In this document: positions 43,159 to 51,921 of the stretch, in pieces
Position numbering within the stretch: position 1 is the first letter of the stretch
How the letters are laid out: each line of letters opens with the position of its first letter
Origin: Actinomadura terrae
Lineage (GTDB): Bacteria; Actinomycetota; Actinomycetes; Streptosporangiales; Streptosporangiaceae
Reading direction: 5' to 3'
DNA length: 64,000 nucleotides
Assembly: GCF_022751215.1 (NCBI RefSeq)
Contig: NZ_JAICDG010000001.1
Coordinates: 310,001-374,000, forward strand
Position numbers and translations under genes: made by a program
Notes under the pieces: generated by a model
What the model saw: the letters and a program-made list of their open reading frames with translations, nothing else
The model's database searches: none
Told to the model about the DNA's origin: nothing

Positions 43159-43716
43159 CCTTGTTGGTGTTGGTTCGCTGGGATGCTGCGGCCCGGCGTC
43201 ATAACTCGAATGACGGCATGGGCATGGAGGTGCGTAAGCGCGCCACCGGGCCTCTAGACCGCCTGCCGCCCCGACGAACGAGCCGCCGCACTGCACGCGC
43301 AGGCCGGTCGGTCATAGCGGATTTTTCTCCGAGGTGATGCCGGGAGACGGCGGATCAGTGGACGCGCCGTCAGGCTTCCAGGCCGTCTGCCGCAGAGACG
43401 AACGGGCCGCCGTGCTGCGTGCGCGGGGAGGTCGGTCGTGGCGGATGCCGTGTGAGGTGGTGCCGGGGCGGCGTGCCCTGGCGTGGTAACTCGGGTGACG
43501 GCGGGGGCGGCGGACGTGTGGGTGCGCCGTCGGGCCTCCGGACCGCCACCCGCACGGACGAATCGGCTTGGGGTGGGGCCTTGGGTTGGTGGCCTCGGCC
43601 GAAGTGCTCTTGGTGCGGGGCCTAATGGGTTTGGTGGGTTTGGTGGTTGTAGTGGGTTTGGTCGAGGTGGGGCGGTAGGGGACTCGGCAGTTTTTTAACC
43701 GACATTCTTTAACCGG
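43159..43716. repeat. Degenerate repeats upstream of the HNH element
   Basis: No gene is seen. A block that includes GCGCC, then GACGAACG and GCCGCCG, recurs three times in decayed form, starting near 43238, 43364 and 43526. ACTCGAATGACGG (43206) and ACTCGGGTGACGG (43488) recur about 283 bp apart. At the end, TTTAACCGACATTC (43694-43707) and TTTAACCGGCATTG (43708-43721) form a 14-nt tandem pair that touches the inverted repeat. Confidence 0.5.
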
Positions 43717-43906
43717 CATTGTTCACTCGCGGTGGGGGCGGCGCTGCGTACGGGGCCGCCCCTCCAAAGTCAAGGGCGCTGCGCGTCGCTTCGCGATGGG
43801 ACTTCGTCCCACCCTTGACTTTGGAGCCTCTGCGGCCCCTGGGTGCAGCTTTCGTCGGGCAGGCTCCGCCTGCCCCCTGCCCGACGCGCCGCCCCCACCG
43901 CCTCTT
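43717..43906 (+). repeat. 190-bp inverted repeat, left copy
   Basis: It matches the reverse complement of 46350-46539 over 190 bp with no gaps and a single mismatch (G at 43781 here, T in the partner). It can fold into a branched structure. Outer stem: 43729-43744 with 43886-43901 (16 bp). First arm: GGGGCCGC (43752-43759) with GCGGCCCC (43832-43839), and inside it CTCCAAAGTCAAGGG (43762-43776) with its complement (43812-43826), topped by TGGGAC-TTC-GTCCCA. Second arm: CGTCGGGCAG (43853-43862) with CTGCCCGACG (43877-43886). Confidence 0.9.
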
Positions 43907-44720
43907 CAGTACGTTCACTCGTGGCACGTCCACAGCCCGCACAGCACTGGGGCACGACCCGGAACCCGGGCCGGGAGCCTGCCCGGGCGGTCCCCCCAGG
44001 CCCAGCAAAGTGCCGTGGCGTCGTGCGGTGCTGTTGGTGCCTGTAGCGGGAGACTTCGGGCTCGTCGCATCAGAGCAGCGAGAACCGGAGGGGAGGGGCC
44101 ATGGGGAGGATGCCCAGGGTGAGGGGGGTGTCAAGGGGAGAGGAGCCCTCGGGGCAGAGCCGAGCCACGCCAGACGGGAGGGGGCCTGGCGGGAGGGGGC
44201 AGGGCGGGGGCCTGGAGGCGAGGGCCGGGGCCCGGAACCGGGAGGCGGGGCGCGCGGGCGGAGACCGGGGACGTGAACGGAGGCCTGCGGGCCGGGGCCC
44301 GGCAGGGGAACAGGGCCGGGGTCGGAGCCTGGGAGGGGGGTGGGCGGAGGCTCTCGGGCCGGGGCTAAGCAGGGGCGGGGCCAATGACGGAACCGGGGGC
44401 CATGGGGGCCAGGGATGGTGCGTGGGCGCTGGGCGGAGACGCGGATGGAGGCTCTCGGCCGGGGCCAGGTCGGGTGGGGCCGATGACGGGCCGGGGCCTG
44501 GAAGGGGGGTAGGTGGGGGCGCGAGAGCGGGGGCGGACGGGGCCCTCTGGCCGGGGCCGGGTCGGGCGGGGACTAACAACGGGGCCGGGGGCCTGGGAAC
44601 ACGGCCGGGGCCTGGCGAGGGCCAAGGGGCGGGGGCGCATCGACGAAGACCCGAGGACCGAGGACCGAGGACCGAAGACCGGGGATGGCGTCCGGAGCTT
44701 GGAGACCGGAGCCTTGGGGG
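43907..44720. repeat. G-rich repetitive tract inside the element
   Basis: The plus strand from about 44090 to 44720 is extremely G-rich with many runs of three or more G. A block of about 42 bp (GGCTCTCGG, then CCGGGGC, then GGGGCC and ATGACGG) recurs in diverged form at 44349-44390, 44450-44489 and 44541-44582. A 7-nt unit CCGAGGA is repeated from 44651 (three exact and one changed copy). Open frames here have repeat-driven composition and no family match, so none is called as a gene. The runs could form G-quadruplexes on the strand that is the non-template for plus transcription. Confidence 0.6.
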
Positions 44721-46223
44721 CTAGGGGCCGCTGGTTTGGCGTTGTTGGCCTGGGGGGCGGTTGCTGTTTCGAGTGGGGCGGGCCGCCTGCGCGCGGGGGC
44801 GGGGGCGGAGCTGGACTCGATGGGGCGCTGAGCTCGCAGCCGGTGTCGACGCGGGGGGTTCCAACCACGGGTTCGTTGTGAGGGAGGGAATCGGGAGGGA
44901 GGGAGCGTCTTCGTTCTGCGGGAGATCTGGCGCCGGGGCGGCCGCAGCGGTGACGGGCGCGGTGGGGGAGGAGTCGAACGCCGTCGCCGTCGGCCTCGGC
45001 CTCGCCGTCGGCCTTGGGAGGCGGGTGGGGGGCGGGATGAGGCGGTAGGTGTAGCGGCCGCTCTCGTCGGTGGTGATCTGGAGCTGCGACGGGTTGGTGT
45101 GCTTGAAGCGGTTGTGCCAGCCGCAGCACAGCGCGAGCTTGTCGATGTCGGTGGGGCTGTCACCGAGTGCCCAGCCGTCGACGTGGTCGATCTCGCACAG
45201 GGTGCCGGGCACCTCGCAGCCTTGTACCGCGCACGTCGAATACAGGGCTTCGAGGACTTGGCGTTGTGCTGGGCTTGCGAATCTTCGTCGATGACCGAGG
45301 TAGAGGGGCAGGTTCCCGCGCCCCAGCAGTAGTGGGGAGACCCCGGCGTTCAGCGCGATACGGCGGGCCTGCTCGGCCGGGATCGGCGTGCCGTCGGTGA
45401 GGCGGGCGGGAGCGTCGCCGCCGGTGAGGGTCTCCAGGTCGCAGATGACGGTGACCTTGGTCGCGGTGTGCCCGCCCGCCAGGACTCCGGTCAGCGCGGC
45501 CGCCGTTCGTTCCGACAGGTCGCGGCGGTCGTCGGTGCCAGCGGGCTTGGCCAGCGGCCCGAGTGTGCCCTCCCAGATGGCGGAGTCCTCGGGGTTCAGC
45601 CAACCCTTGATGTACCGGCCGCCGTCCAGGGAACGGGTGGAGTCGATCCACGACCGTTCGTATCCGCGTCGGGAGTCGGGGTCGGGGGTCTCGGTGCCGT
45701 CCCGCTCGGCGATCACTTCGCGGATGCGCTTACCGAACGAGGCGACCTTTCCGGCCGAGAATTCCTTGTCGACCATGTCGAGCAGGATTTCTTCGGCGGC
45801 CTGGCAGTCATCGTCGTCAAGGCGAGCGACGGCCCCGGCGATGGTAGCGGCATACCCGAAAGACAGGCTTCCGCTGGCCCACCGCTCAGTGACCTGGTTG
45901 AGTCGCTGACGCTGGCGGGCGAGAGTAAGACGTTCCTTGGCGCGAGAGTCGCGCATTCCCAACCGAGATCGCAGCCACGCCTGAGTGGACGGCAACCCCC
46001 AGCGCTGCACTTCGCCGTGAGTGTCGACACGGGCGATGAGCCCGGCAAGTGCACTCTCACATTGGTCGGTGGCGGCCGCGAGGGTTTCGCTGAGTTCCAT
46101 GCACGCCGCCGAGGAATCCGGCGTGGGCCGCTGAGCGAGTTCGGCGACGATGACCGAGAGAGCGTTCACCATTTCTCTGGTGGACGCCTCATCGAGGTCG
46201 ATCATCATCGAACGCATATTCAT
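44721..46223 (-). CDS. DUF222/HNH endonuclease (13E12-repeat-family protein)
   Basis: About 500 residues. Residues 10-300 form the helical DUF222 region (LARQRQRLNQVTERWASGSL is typical). The HNH nuclease covers about 328-376 with Cys331, Cys336, Cys343, Asp346-His347 (CEIDHVDGWALG) and the closing Cys-Cys-Gly-Trp-His370-Asn371 to His375. A tail of about 110 residues is rich in Pro, Ala, Thr and Arg and of low complexity. Several in-frame ATGs lie close together; 46223 is chosen because GTGGGG lies upstream. Catalytic residues appear intact. It probably nicks or cuts DNA; a role in spreading its element is inferred. Confidence 0.85.
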   Translation of the reverse strand: MNMRSMMIDLDEASTREMVNALSVIVAELAQRPTPDSSAACMELSETLAAATDQCESALAGLIARVDTHGEVQRWGLPSTQAWLRSRLGMRDSRAKERLTLARQRQRLNQVTERWASGSLSFGYAATIAGAVARLDDDDCQAAEEILLDMVDKEFSAGKVASFGKRIREVIAERDGTETPDPDSRRGYERSWIDSTRSLDGGRYIKGWLNPEDSAIWEGTLGPLAKPAGTDDRRDLSERTAAALTGVLAGGHTATKVTVICDLETLTGGDAPARLTDGTPIPAEQARRIALNAGVSPLLLGRGNLPLYLGHRRRFASPAQRQVLEALYSTCAVQGCEVPGTLCEIDHVDGWALGDSPTDIDKLALCCGWHNRFKHTNPSQLQITTDESGRYTYRLIPPPTRLPRPTARPRPTATAFDSSPTAPVTAAAAPAPDLPQNEDAPSLPIPSLTTNPWLEPPASTPAASSAPHRVQLRPRPRAQAARPTRNSNRPPGQQRQTSGP

Positions 46224-46349
46224 ATCATACCCCACTCTCATGATCAATAGAGCCCCCAAGGGCCAGAAATTCAAGAATTCATGATGATCAAAAAATACGC
46301 GCCACAATAACCCAAAAGGGGCAAACGCCAAAAACAACACCCGAACGTT

Positions 46350-46539
46350 AAGAGGCGGTGGGGGCGGCGCGTCGGGCAGGGGGCAGGCGGAGCCTGCCCG
46401 ACGAAAGCTGCACCCAGGGGCCGCAGAGGCTCCAAAGTCAAGGGTGGGACGAAGTCCCATCGCGAAGCGACGCGAAGCGCCCTTGACTTTGGAGGGGCGG
46501 CCCCGTACGCAGCGCCGCCCCCACCGCGAGTGAACAATG
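46350..46539 (-). repeat. 190-bp inverted repeat, right copy
   Basis: Reverse complement of 43717-43906 apart from one base. It lies between the HNH gene start and the ackA stop codon. Outside it, GAACAATGAAGCTT (46532-46545) and GAACAATGATGAAT (46546-46559) form a 14-nt tandem pair, a parallel to the left end. Its stems could also serve as a terminator for ackA, which reads towards it. Confidence 0.9.
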
Positions 46540-46577
46540 AAGCTTGAACAATGATGAATACACGCTGGTGGCCAGGG

Positions 46578-47705
46578 CTAACTAAGTACCTGACGAACCC
46601 CGGCAGCGATCTCCAGGTCCTCGCGAGCACGTATCACCAAAGACCGAACCCCAGCGCCATCCGACGTAACCTCCGCGTCCCCCGCGACACCCGCACCCGC
46701 GCCCACACCCTCATTGCGCTCATGGTCAATACCAACGCCCAAAAACCCGAGATCCTCAGCAAGCCGTATACGCACCGACGGATCGTGCTCCCCTACACCC
46801 CCCGTAAATACAAGAACATCCAACCCGCCCAACGAAGCGACCATAGCGGCAGCACACCCACGAAGCCGATGATGATAGACATCCAAAGCGGCCAGAGCAT
46901 CAACATCATAAGAAGCAGCACGAGAACGAATCTCACGCATGTCCCCAGTGCCAGTAAGCCCAAGCAGCCCGGAGTCGCGCTCAAGACCGTCATTGACCTC
47001 GGCAGCATCCACCCCATGCTTGATCAACCACAGCGGGATCCCAGGATCGAGACTCCCCGCCCGAGATGCCATGACCAGCCCCTCCAGCGGAGTGAACCCC
47101 ATCGTCGTATCAACAGACACACCATTCGCTACCGCAGCCAGAGAAGCGCCAGACCCCAGATGGCAGATCACCATCCGAAAAGCAGCGGGATCGCCACCAA
47201 GCAGCTCACCGGCCCGCCGCACCGCATAGGAGAACGACAACCCATGAAACCCATACCGCCGCAGACCGAACTGCTCCCGCCACCGTGCAGGCAGGGCATA
47301 GGTTGCGGCGGCATCCGGAAGAGTGGCATGGAAAGCGGTGTCGAAGCACGCCACCGCAGGGACTCCCGGCAGCGCTGCACTGATCTCCGACAAGGCATGC
47401 AATGAAGCAGGCTGATGCAGCGGCGCCAGATCGGCAAGAGCATGCAGCCGCTCGACGACACCATCATCGACCACGACAGGCCCAGTGAAATCGCTTCCGC
47501 CATGGACGAACCGAACGCCCACCGCATCCGGCCGAGGCATGCGGGCGACGAGCGGGGCCATCTCGTGCCCCGCCCCGGACTCTTCGGCGAGTACGGTTCC
47601 GTCCGGTTCGACCAAGCTCAGCTTCAGGCTGCTGGACCCTGGATTGACCGTCAGAACACGCATAAAGCTAGAGCCGGAGCTAGAGCCAGGGCTAGAGCTA
47701 CGCAT
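46578..47705 (-). CDS. ackA: Acetate kinase
   Basis: Acetate kinase with NPGSSSLKLSL, FVHGGSDFTGPV, CFDTAFHATLP, the RRYGFHGLS and HLGSGASLAAV phosphate loops, and FTGGVGEHDPSVR. It makes acetate and ATP from acetyl phosphate, the product of the upstream phosphoketolase, 13 nt away. The start at 47705 is backed by GGGAGC; it gives 375 residues with a 14-residue Ser-rich leader (MRSSSPGSSSGSSF). The usual family start is the ATG at 47663 (361 residues), which has no ribosome site. Codons end in T or A noticeably more often than in neighbours, especially in the last third. Confidence 0.9.
   Translation of the reverse strand: MRSSSPGSSSGSSFMRVLTVNPGSSSLKLSLVEPDGTVLAEESGAGHEMAPLVARMPRPDAVGVRFVHGGSDFTGPVVVDDGVVERLHALADLAPLHQPASLHALSEISAALPGVPAVACFDTAFHATLPDAAATYALPARWREQFGLRRYGFHGLSFSYAVRRAGELLGGDPAAFRMVICHLGSGASLAAVANGVSVDTTMGFTPLEGLVMASRAGSLDPGIPLWLIKHGVDAAEVNDGLERDSGLLGLTGTGDMREIRSRAASYDVDALAALDVYHHRLRGCAAAMVASLGGLDVLVFTGGVGEHDPSVRIRLAEDLGFLGVGIDHERNEGVGAGAGVAGDAEVTSDGAGVRSLVIRAREDLEIAAGVRQVLS
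47667..47702. repeat. Three 12-bp tandem repeats at the ackA 5' end
   Basis: GCTAGAGCCGGA, GCTAGAGCCAGG and GCTAGAGCTACG follow each other directly. On the minus strand they encode the Ser-rich leader of ackA if translation starts at 47705, or act as a leader if it starts at 47663. Confidence 0.8.
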
Positions 47706-47718
47706 CAGACAAGCTCCC

Positions 47719-50193
47719 TCACCGAGGCCAGGTCCAGTCGCGGATTTCCGGGGCGTCCTCGCCGTGTTCGCGGGTGTAAGCACGTAGCCGGAGCCGTTCA
47801 TCGGCCATACGCTGTCGGATGTGGGCGACCCGGCCGCCAAGCGACGGAACGCGGTCGATGACGTCCATGACGAGGTGGAAGCGGTCCAGGTCGTTGAGCA
47901 TGACCATGTCGAACGGCGTCGTGGTGGTGCCCTCCTCCTTGTAGCCGCGGACGTGCAGGTTGTGGTGTCCGTTGCGGCGGTAGGTGAGCCGGTGGATCAG
48001 GTACGGGTAACCATGGAAGGCGAAGATGACCGGCTTGTCCGTGGTGAACAGCGCGTCGAAGTCGCGTTCGGGAAGGCCGTGCGGGTGCTCGGAGTCGGGT
48101 TGCAGCCTCATCAGATCGACGACGTTCACGACGCGGACGCGCAACTCGGGGAACAGGTCGCGGAGCAGCGCGGCGGCAGCGAGCGTCTCCAGCGTGGGCA
48201 CATCACCCGCGCAGGCCAGCACGACATCGGGATCGGCCCCATCATCAGTAGAAGCCCATTCCCAGATACCGATGCCGCGGGTGCAGTGGGCGATGGCGTC
48301 GTCCATCGGCAGCCAGTTCAGCGCGGGTTGTTTTCCGGCGACGATGACGTTGACGTAGTCGCGGGAGCGCAGGCAGTGGTCGCCGACCGATAGCAGCGTG
48401 TTGGCGTCCGGCGGCAGGTACACCCGGACGATCTCGGGCTTCTTGTTCATGACGACGTCGAGGAAGCCGGGGTCCTGGTGGGTGAAGCCGTTGTGGTCCT
48501 GGCGCCACACGTGTGAGGACAGCAGGTAGTTCAGTGAGGCGATCGGACGCCGCCACGGCAGGGCGCGAGTGACCTTCAGCCATTTGGCGTGCTGGTTGAA
48601 CATCGCGTCCACGATGTGGATGAACGCCTCGTAGCTGTTGAACAGCCCGTGCCGACCGGTCAGGAGATAGCCCTCCAGCCATCCCTGGCACAGATGCTCG
48701 CTCAGCACCTCCATGACGCGTCCCTGCGCGGCCTGGTGCACGTCGGTCGGGTAGCGCTCGCCGAGGAAGACCCGGTCGGTGGCCTCGAAGACGTCCTGGA
48801 GGCGGTTGGAGGCGGTCTCGTCCGCGCCCATGATCCGGAAGTTGGACGGGTTGGCGCTGACGACGTCGCGCAGGAACGTCCCGAGCAGGCGGGTGGGCGC
48901 GGTTGTGGTCGTGCCGGGCTCGCCGACTTCCGCGGCGTAGTCGCGGAAGTCGGGCAGGTCCAGCGGGCGCAGCAGCAGGCCGCCGTTGGCGTGCGGGTTC
49001 GCGCTCATCCGCCGTTCGCCCTCGGGCGCGGACGCCAGCAGGTCCGCCACCGGACGGCCCGCGTCGTCGAACAGCTCCTCCGGGCGGTAGGAGCGCAGCC
49101 ACGCCTCCAACTGCGCCAGGTGGTCGGGGTTGTCCCGAACCCCCGCGAGCGGGACCTGGTGCGAGCGCCACGTGCCCTCCACGGGCTCGCCGTCGACCTC
49201 CTTCGGGCCCGTCCACCCCTTGGGCGAGCGCAGGATGATCAGGGGCCAGCGGCGGCGCTCGACCGAACGTCCCTCCCGCGCCGCGGTCCGGGCGGCGTGC
49301 TGGATGGCCGCGATCTCGTCGAGCGCCTGGTCGAGCGCGACGGCCATCTTGCGGTGCATGGACGCGGGCTCGTCGCCGCTCACCAGGACGGGGTGGTAGC
49401 CGTAGCCGTCGAAGAGCTGGACCAGTTCCTCCTCCGGGAGCCGTGCCAGCACCGCCGGGTTGGCGATCTTGTAGCCGTTGAGGTGCAGGATCGGCAGAAC
49501 GGCCCCGTCGTGCACCGGGTCCAGGAACTTGTTGGAATGCCAACTGGCCGCCAGCGGGCCCGTCTCGGCCTCCCCGTCCCCGACGATGCACGCCACCACC
49601 AGATCGGGGTTGTCGAAGGCGGCGCCGTAGGCGTGCGCCAGCGAATACCCCAACTCCCCGCCCTCATGAATCGACCCGGGCGTCTCGGGCGCGACGTGAC
49701 TGGGGATTCCGCCGGGGAAGGAGAACTGGCGGAACAGCCGCGCCATCCCCGCCCCGTCCCGCGACACCTGCGGATAGACCTGGCTGTAGGTGCCCTCCAG
49801 CCACGCGTTCGCCACCGCCGCCGGGCCCCCGTGCCCCGGGCCCATGATGTAGATCATGTCCAGGTCCCGCGCCCGGATCACCCGGTTCAGATGGGCGTAG
49901 CAGAAGTTCAGGCCCGGCGAGGTGCCCCAGTGCCCCAGCAACCGCGGCTTGATGTGCTCGGGCCGCAACGGCTCACGCAGCAGCGGATTGCCCAGCAGAT
50001 AGATCTGACCCGCCGACAGATAGTTCGCCGCCCGCCAGTACGCGTCGATCCGCCGCGCCTCGTCGTCCGTCAGGCCGGGGCCCGGCGAGCCACGGTCCGG
50101 CGAGCCACGGTCCGGCGAGCCACGGTCCGGCGAGCCACGGTCCGAGGAGCCACGCTCCGGCGAGGTGCGGTCGGTGACAGCGTGGTCGGACAT
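47719..50193 (-). CDS. xfp: Xylulose-5-phosphate/fructose-6-phosphate phosphoketolase
   Basis: An 824-residue phosphoketolase. It has the N-terminal [14 protein letters not shown], the TPP-binding GPGHGGPA and [18 protein letters not shown], and [11 protein letters not shown]. It splits xylulose 5-phosphate (and perhaps fructose 6-phosphate) with phosphate to acetyl phosphate and an aldose phosphate. ackA follows in the same operon. The ATG has GGAGGGA upstream. The first 40 residues precede the enzyme fold and consist of a GSPDR pentapeptide repeat encoded by 15-bp DNA repeats. Confidence 0.96.
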   Translation of the reverse strand: MSDHAVTDRTSPERGSSDRGSPDRGSPDRGSPDRGSPGPGLTDDEARRIDAYWRAANYLSAGQIYLLGNPLLREPLRPEHIKPRLLGHWGTSPGLNFCYAHLNRVIRARDLDMIYIMGPGHGGPAAVANAWLEGTYSQVYPQVSRDGAGMARLFRQFSFPGGIPSHVAPETPGSIHEGGELGYSLAHAYGAAFDNPDLVVACIVGDGEAETGPLAASWHSNKFLDPVHDGAVLPILHLNGYKIANPAVLARLPEEELVQLFDGYGYHPVLVSGDEPASMHRKMAVALDQALDEIAAIQHAARTAAREGRSVERRRWPLIILRSPKGWTGPKEVDGEPVEGTWRSHQVPLAGVRDNPDHLAQLEAWLRSYRPEELFDDAGRPVADLLASAPEGERRMSANPHANGGLLLRPLDLPDFRDYAAEVGEPGTTTTAPTRLLGTFLRDVVSANPSNFRIMGADETASNRLQDVFEATDRVFLGERYPTDVHQAAQGRVMEVLSEHLCQGWLEGYLLTGRHGLFNSYEAFIHIVDAMFNQHAKWLKVTRALPWRRPIASLNYLLSSHVWRQDHNGFTHQDPGFLDVVMNKKPEIVRVYLPPDANTLLSVGDHCLRSRDYVNVIVAGKQPALNWLPMDDAIAHCTRGIGIWEWASTDDGADPDVVLACAGDVPTLETLAAAALLRDLFPELRVRVVNVVDLMRLQPDSEHPHGLPERDFDALFTTDKPVIFAFHGYPYLIHRLTYRRNGHHNLHVRGYKEEGTTTTPFDMVMLNDLDRFHLVMDVIDRVPSLGGRVAHIRQRMADERLRLRAYTREHGEDAPEIRDWTWPR
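50084..50158. repeat. 15-bp tandem repeat inside the xfp start
   Basis: GGCGAGCCACGGTCC occurs four times exactly (50084-50143), followed by a fifth copy with changes (50144-50158). It reads as GSPDR on the coding strand. The period of 15 keeps the frame, so copy number can change without loss of the protein. Confidence 0.92.
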
Positions 50194-50625
50194 GGGCGCG
50201 TCCCTCCGGGTCGGTGTACCGCCGGAGGATCACGTCCCCGCGATCGACACCGCTTAACCGACGGGGGCGACGGGGGCCGACGGGGCCGAGGAGGCCACGG
50301 CGGCGGGTGCGCGCCGTCTACCGCGCCGCCGTGGCCTCGTCCCCCCACCCCGGCTGGACGTCACCGGCCGTGGGGCGGCGGCAGTCGAAGGGCCGCCGCC
50401 CCGCCCCCCATACGAACCGGTGGGAGCGTCTCCGCAAGGTGCGTTGAAGCTTGCCTTGTACCGGCGCGTAGGTTCGCCGGATCGGCGGACGCCTCGGCGA
50501 ACGGTCCGTGACTCGCGATGAGCGGATGGTGACGGGTGCCGGGCGGACGCGACCGTTCCGACCGCTGTCCAGCCGGGGCGGCGTCTGCGATGCTACGCGG
50601 AAGATCAGGAGCGTGAGGAGGCGGA
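50194..50625. other. Intergenic region between divergent xfp and amidase genes
   Basis: About 430 bp with GC-rich runs and no convincing gene. Promoters for both divergent genes should lie here, but no clear -35/-10 pair was fixed. Confidence 0.5.
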
Positions 50626-51921
50626 ATGGGCGGATTCTTCGCCGGACGGACGCTGGCGGACCTCGGCGCGGCGCTGCGTGCGGGCACCGAGTCGGCGGCG
50701 GGGCTGCTGGAGCGGGCGCTGGAGTCGGTCGACCCGTCCCTCAACGCCTTCGTGACCCTCGATCCGGACGGCGCGGCGGTGGCGGCGCGGCAGGCCGACG
50801 AGGAGCTCGGGTCCGGTGCCGACCGCGGTCCGCTGCACGGCGTCCCCGTCGCGGTGAAGGACATCATCGACGTCGCGGGCCTGCCCACCGGCATGGGCTC
50901 GGCGCACTTCGCCGGGAACGTGGCCGAGCACGACGCCGCCGTGGTGACGCGGCTGCGCACCGCCGGCGCGGTGATCGTCGGCAAGACCGGGACGCACGAG
51001 TTCGCCTACGGCGGCACCGGCGACGTGTCGGCGGACGGCCCGTGCCGCAACCCGCGGGACCCGGCGCGGATGTCGGGCGGCTCGTCCAGCGGCAGCGCGG
51101 TCGCGGTCGCGGCGGGGACGGTCCCGCTGGCGATCGGCACCGACACGGGCGGGTCGGTGCGCATCCCCGCGGCGTTCTGCGGGATCACCGGGTTCAAGCC
51201 GCGGTTCGGCGCGATCCCGACCGGCGGCGTGTTCCCGCTGTCGCCGTCGTTCGACCATGTGGGCGTGCTCGCGGGCGGCCCGGCCGACTGCCGCACCGCC
51301 TACCGCGTGCTCGCCGACCTGCCGTCCGAGTCGCGGCAAGGGCGGAGCGGAAGCGTCGCCTGGATCGAGCCGCACGAGGTCGACCCGGACGTGGAGCGCG
51401 TCGTGGCGGGGACGGTCCGCGCGGTGTTCCCGGACGTCGCGTCCGAGAAGGTGGATCTGAAGGAGCTGCGCCGGGTCTTCGCGGCGATCCAGGACAGCGA
51501 GGCCTACGAGGTCCACGCCGAGCGGGTCGCCGCCGCGCCGGAGCTGTTCCAGCGCCCGACGCTGGAGCGGCTGGAGCGCGCCGGGAGAACGCCCGGGTGG
51601 CGGTACGTCCGGGCGGAGCGCGAGCGCGCGGAGTTCCGCCGCGAGGTCGACGCGCTGCTCGGACGGCATGACCTGCTCGTCCTGCCGACGATGGCGATCA
51701 CCGCGCCGCCGATCGGGACGACCGAGAGCGACGGCCTCGGCCCGCTGACGCCGCTGCTGATCAGCCTCACCTGCGCGTGGAACGTGCTCGGGCTCCCGGC
51801 GATCAGCGTCCCCGCCGGGACCGTGGACGGCCTCCCGGTGGCCGCGCAGCTCGTCACCCGGCCGGGCGCGGAGGACCTGCTCTTCGAGGCCGCCGAGCGG
51901 CTTCGATCAGCGCCTCTGTGA
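50626..51921 (+). CDS. Amidase-signature hydrolase
   Basis: A 431-residue amidase. The Ser-cisSer-Lys triad is visible: Lys in VPVAVKDIIDVAG, and two serines in MSGGSSSGSAVAVAAG with GTDTGGSVRIPAAFCG. It cleaves small amides, or forms amides in GatA-like complexes, but no GatB/C is nearby. The ATG follows GAGGAGG at 5 nt. Its last 68 bp overlap the 3' end of the convergent primase-like gene. Substrate unknown. Confidence 0.9.
   Translation: MGGFFAGRTLADLGAALRAGTESAAGLLERALESVDPSLNAFVTLDPDGAAVAARQADEELGSGADRGPLHGVPVAVKDIIDVAGLPTGMGSAHFAGNVAEHDAAVVTRLRTAGAVIVGKTGTHEFAYGGTGDVSADGPCRNPRDPARMSGGSSSGSAVAVAAGTVPLAIGTDTGGSVRIPAAFCGITGFKPRFGAIPTGGVFPLSPSFDHVGVLAGGPADCRTAYRVLADLPSESRQGRSGSVAWIEPHEVDPDVERVVAGTVRAVFPDVASEKVDLKELRRVFAAIQDSEAYEVHAERVAAAPELFQRPTLERLERAGRTPGWRYVRAERERAEFRREVDALLGRHDLLVLPTMAITAPPIGTTESDGLGPLTPLLISLTCAWNVLGLPAISVPAGTVDGLPVAAQLVTRPGAEDLLFEAAERLRSAPL

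Larger units (their letters stand above)
43717..46539. mobile_element. Putative DUF222/HNH mobile element bounded by 190-bp inverted repeats
   Basis: A 2823-bp unit. Both ends are the same 190-bp sequence in opposite orientation, with one difference by eye. The only clear gene inside is a DUF222/HNH endonuclease on the minus strand, and the rest is G-rich repeat DNA. DUF222/HNH proteins are the proteins of the mycobacterial REP13E12 repeat family, a known dispersed repeat and phage integration target. No transposase, tyrosine recombinase or clean target duplication is seen. It ends 38 bp from the ackA stop codon. Confidence 0.65.

Noticed and set aside
43720..44278. Open frame across the left inverted repeat as a protein gene
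   Set aside because: The same frame appears in the right repeat because the DNA is duplicated; composition is driven by hairpin arms and G runs.
43717..46539. Classical insertion sequence
   Set aside because: No DDE, tyrosine or serine recombinase gene inside, and no clean target-site duplication at the ends.
50084..50158. Possible CRISPR-like array
   Set aside because: The 15-bp units are adjacent with no spacers and lie in frame inside xfp. No cas genes in the window.
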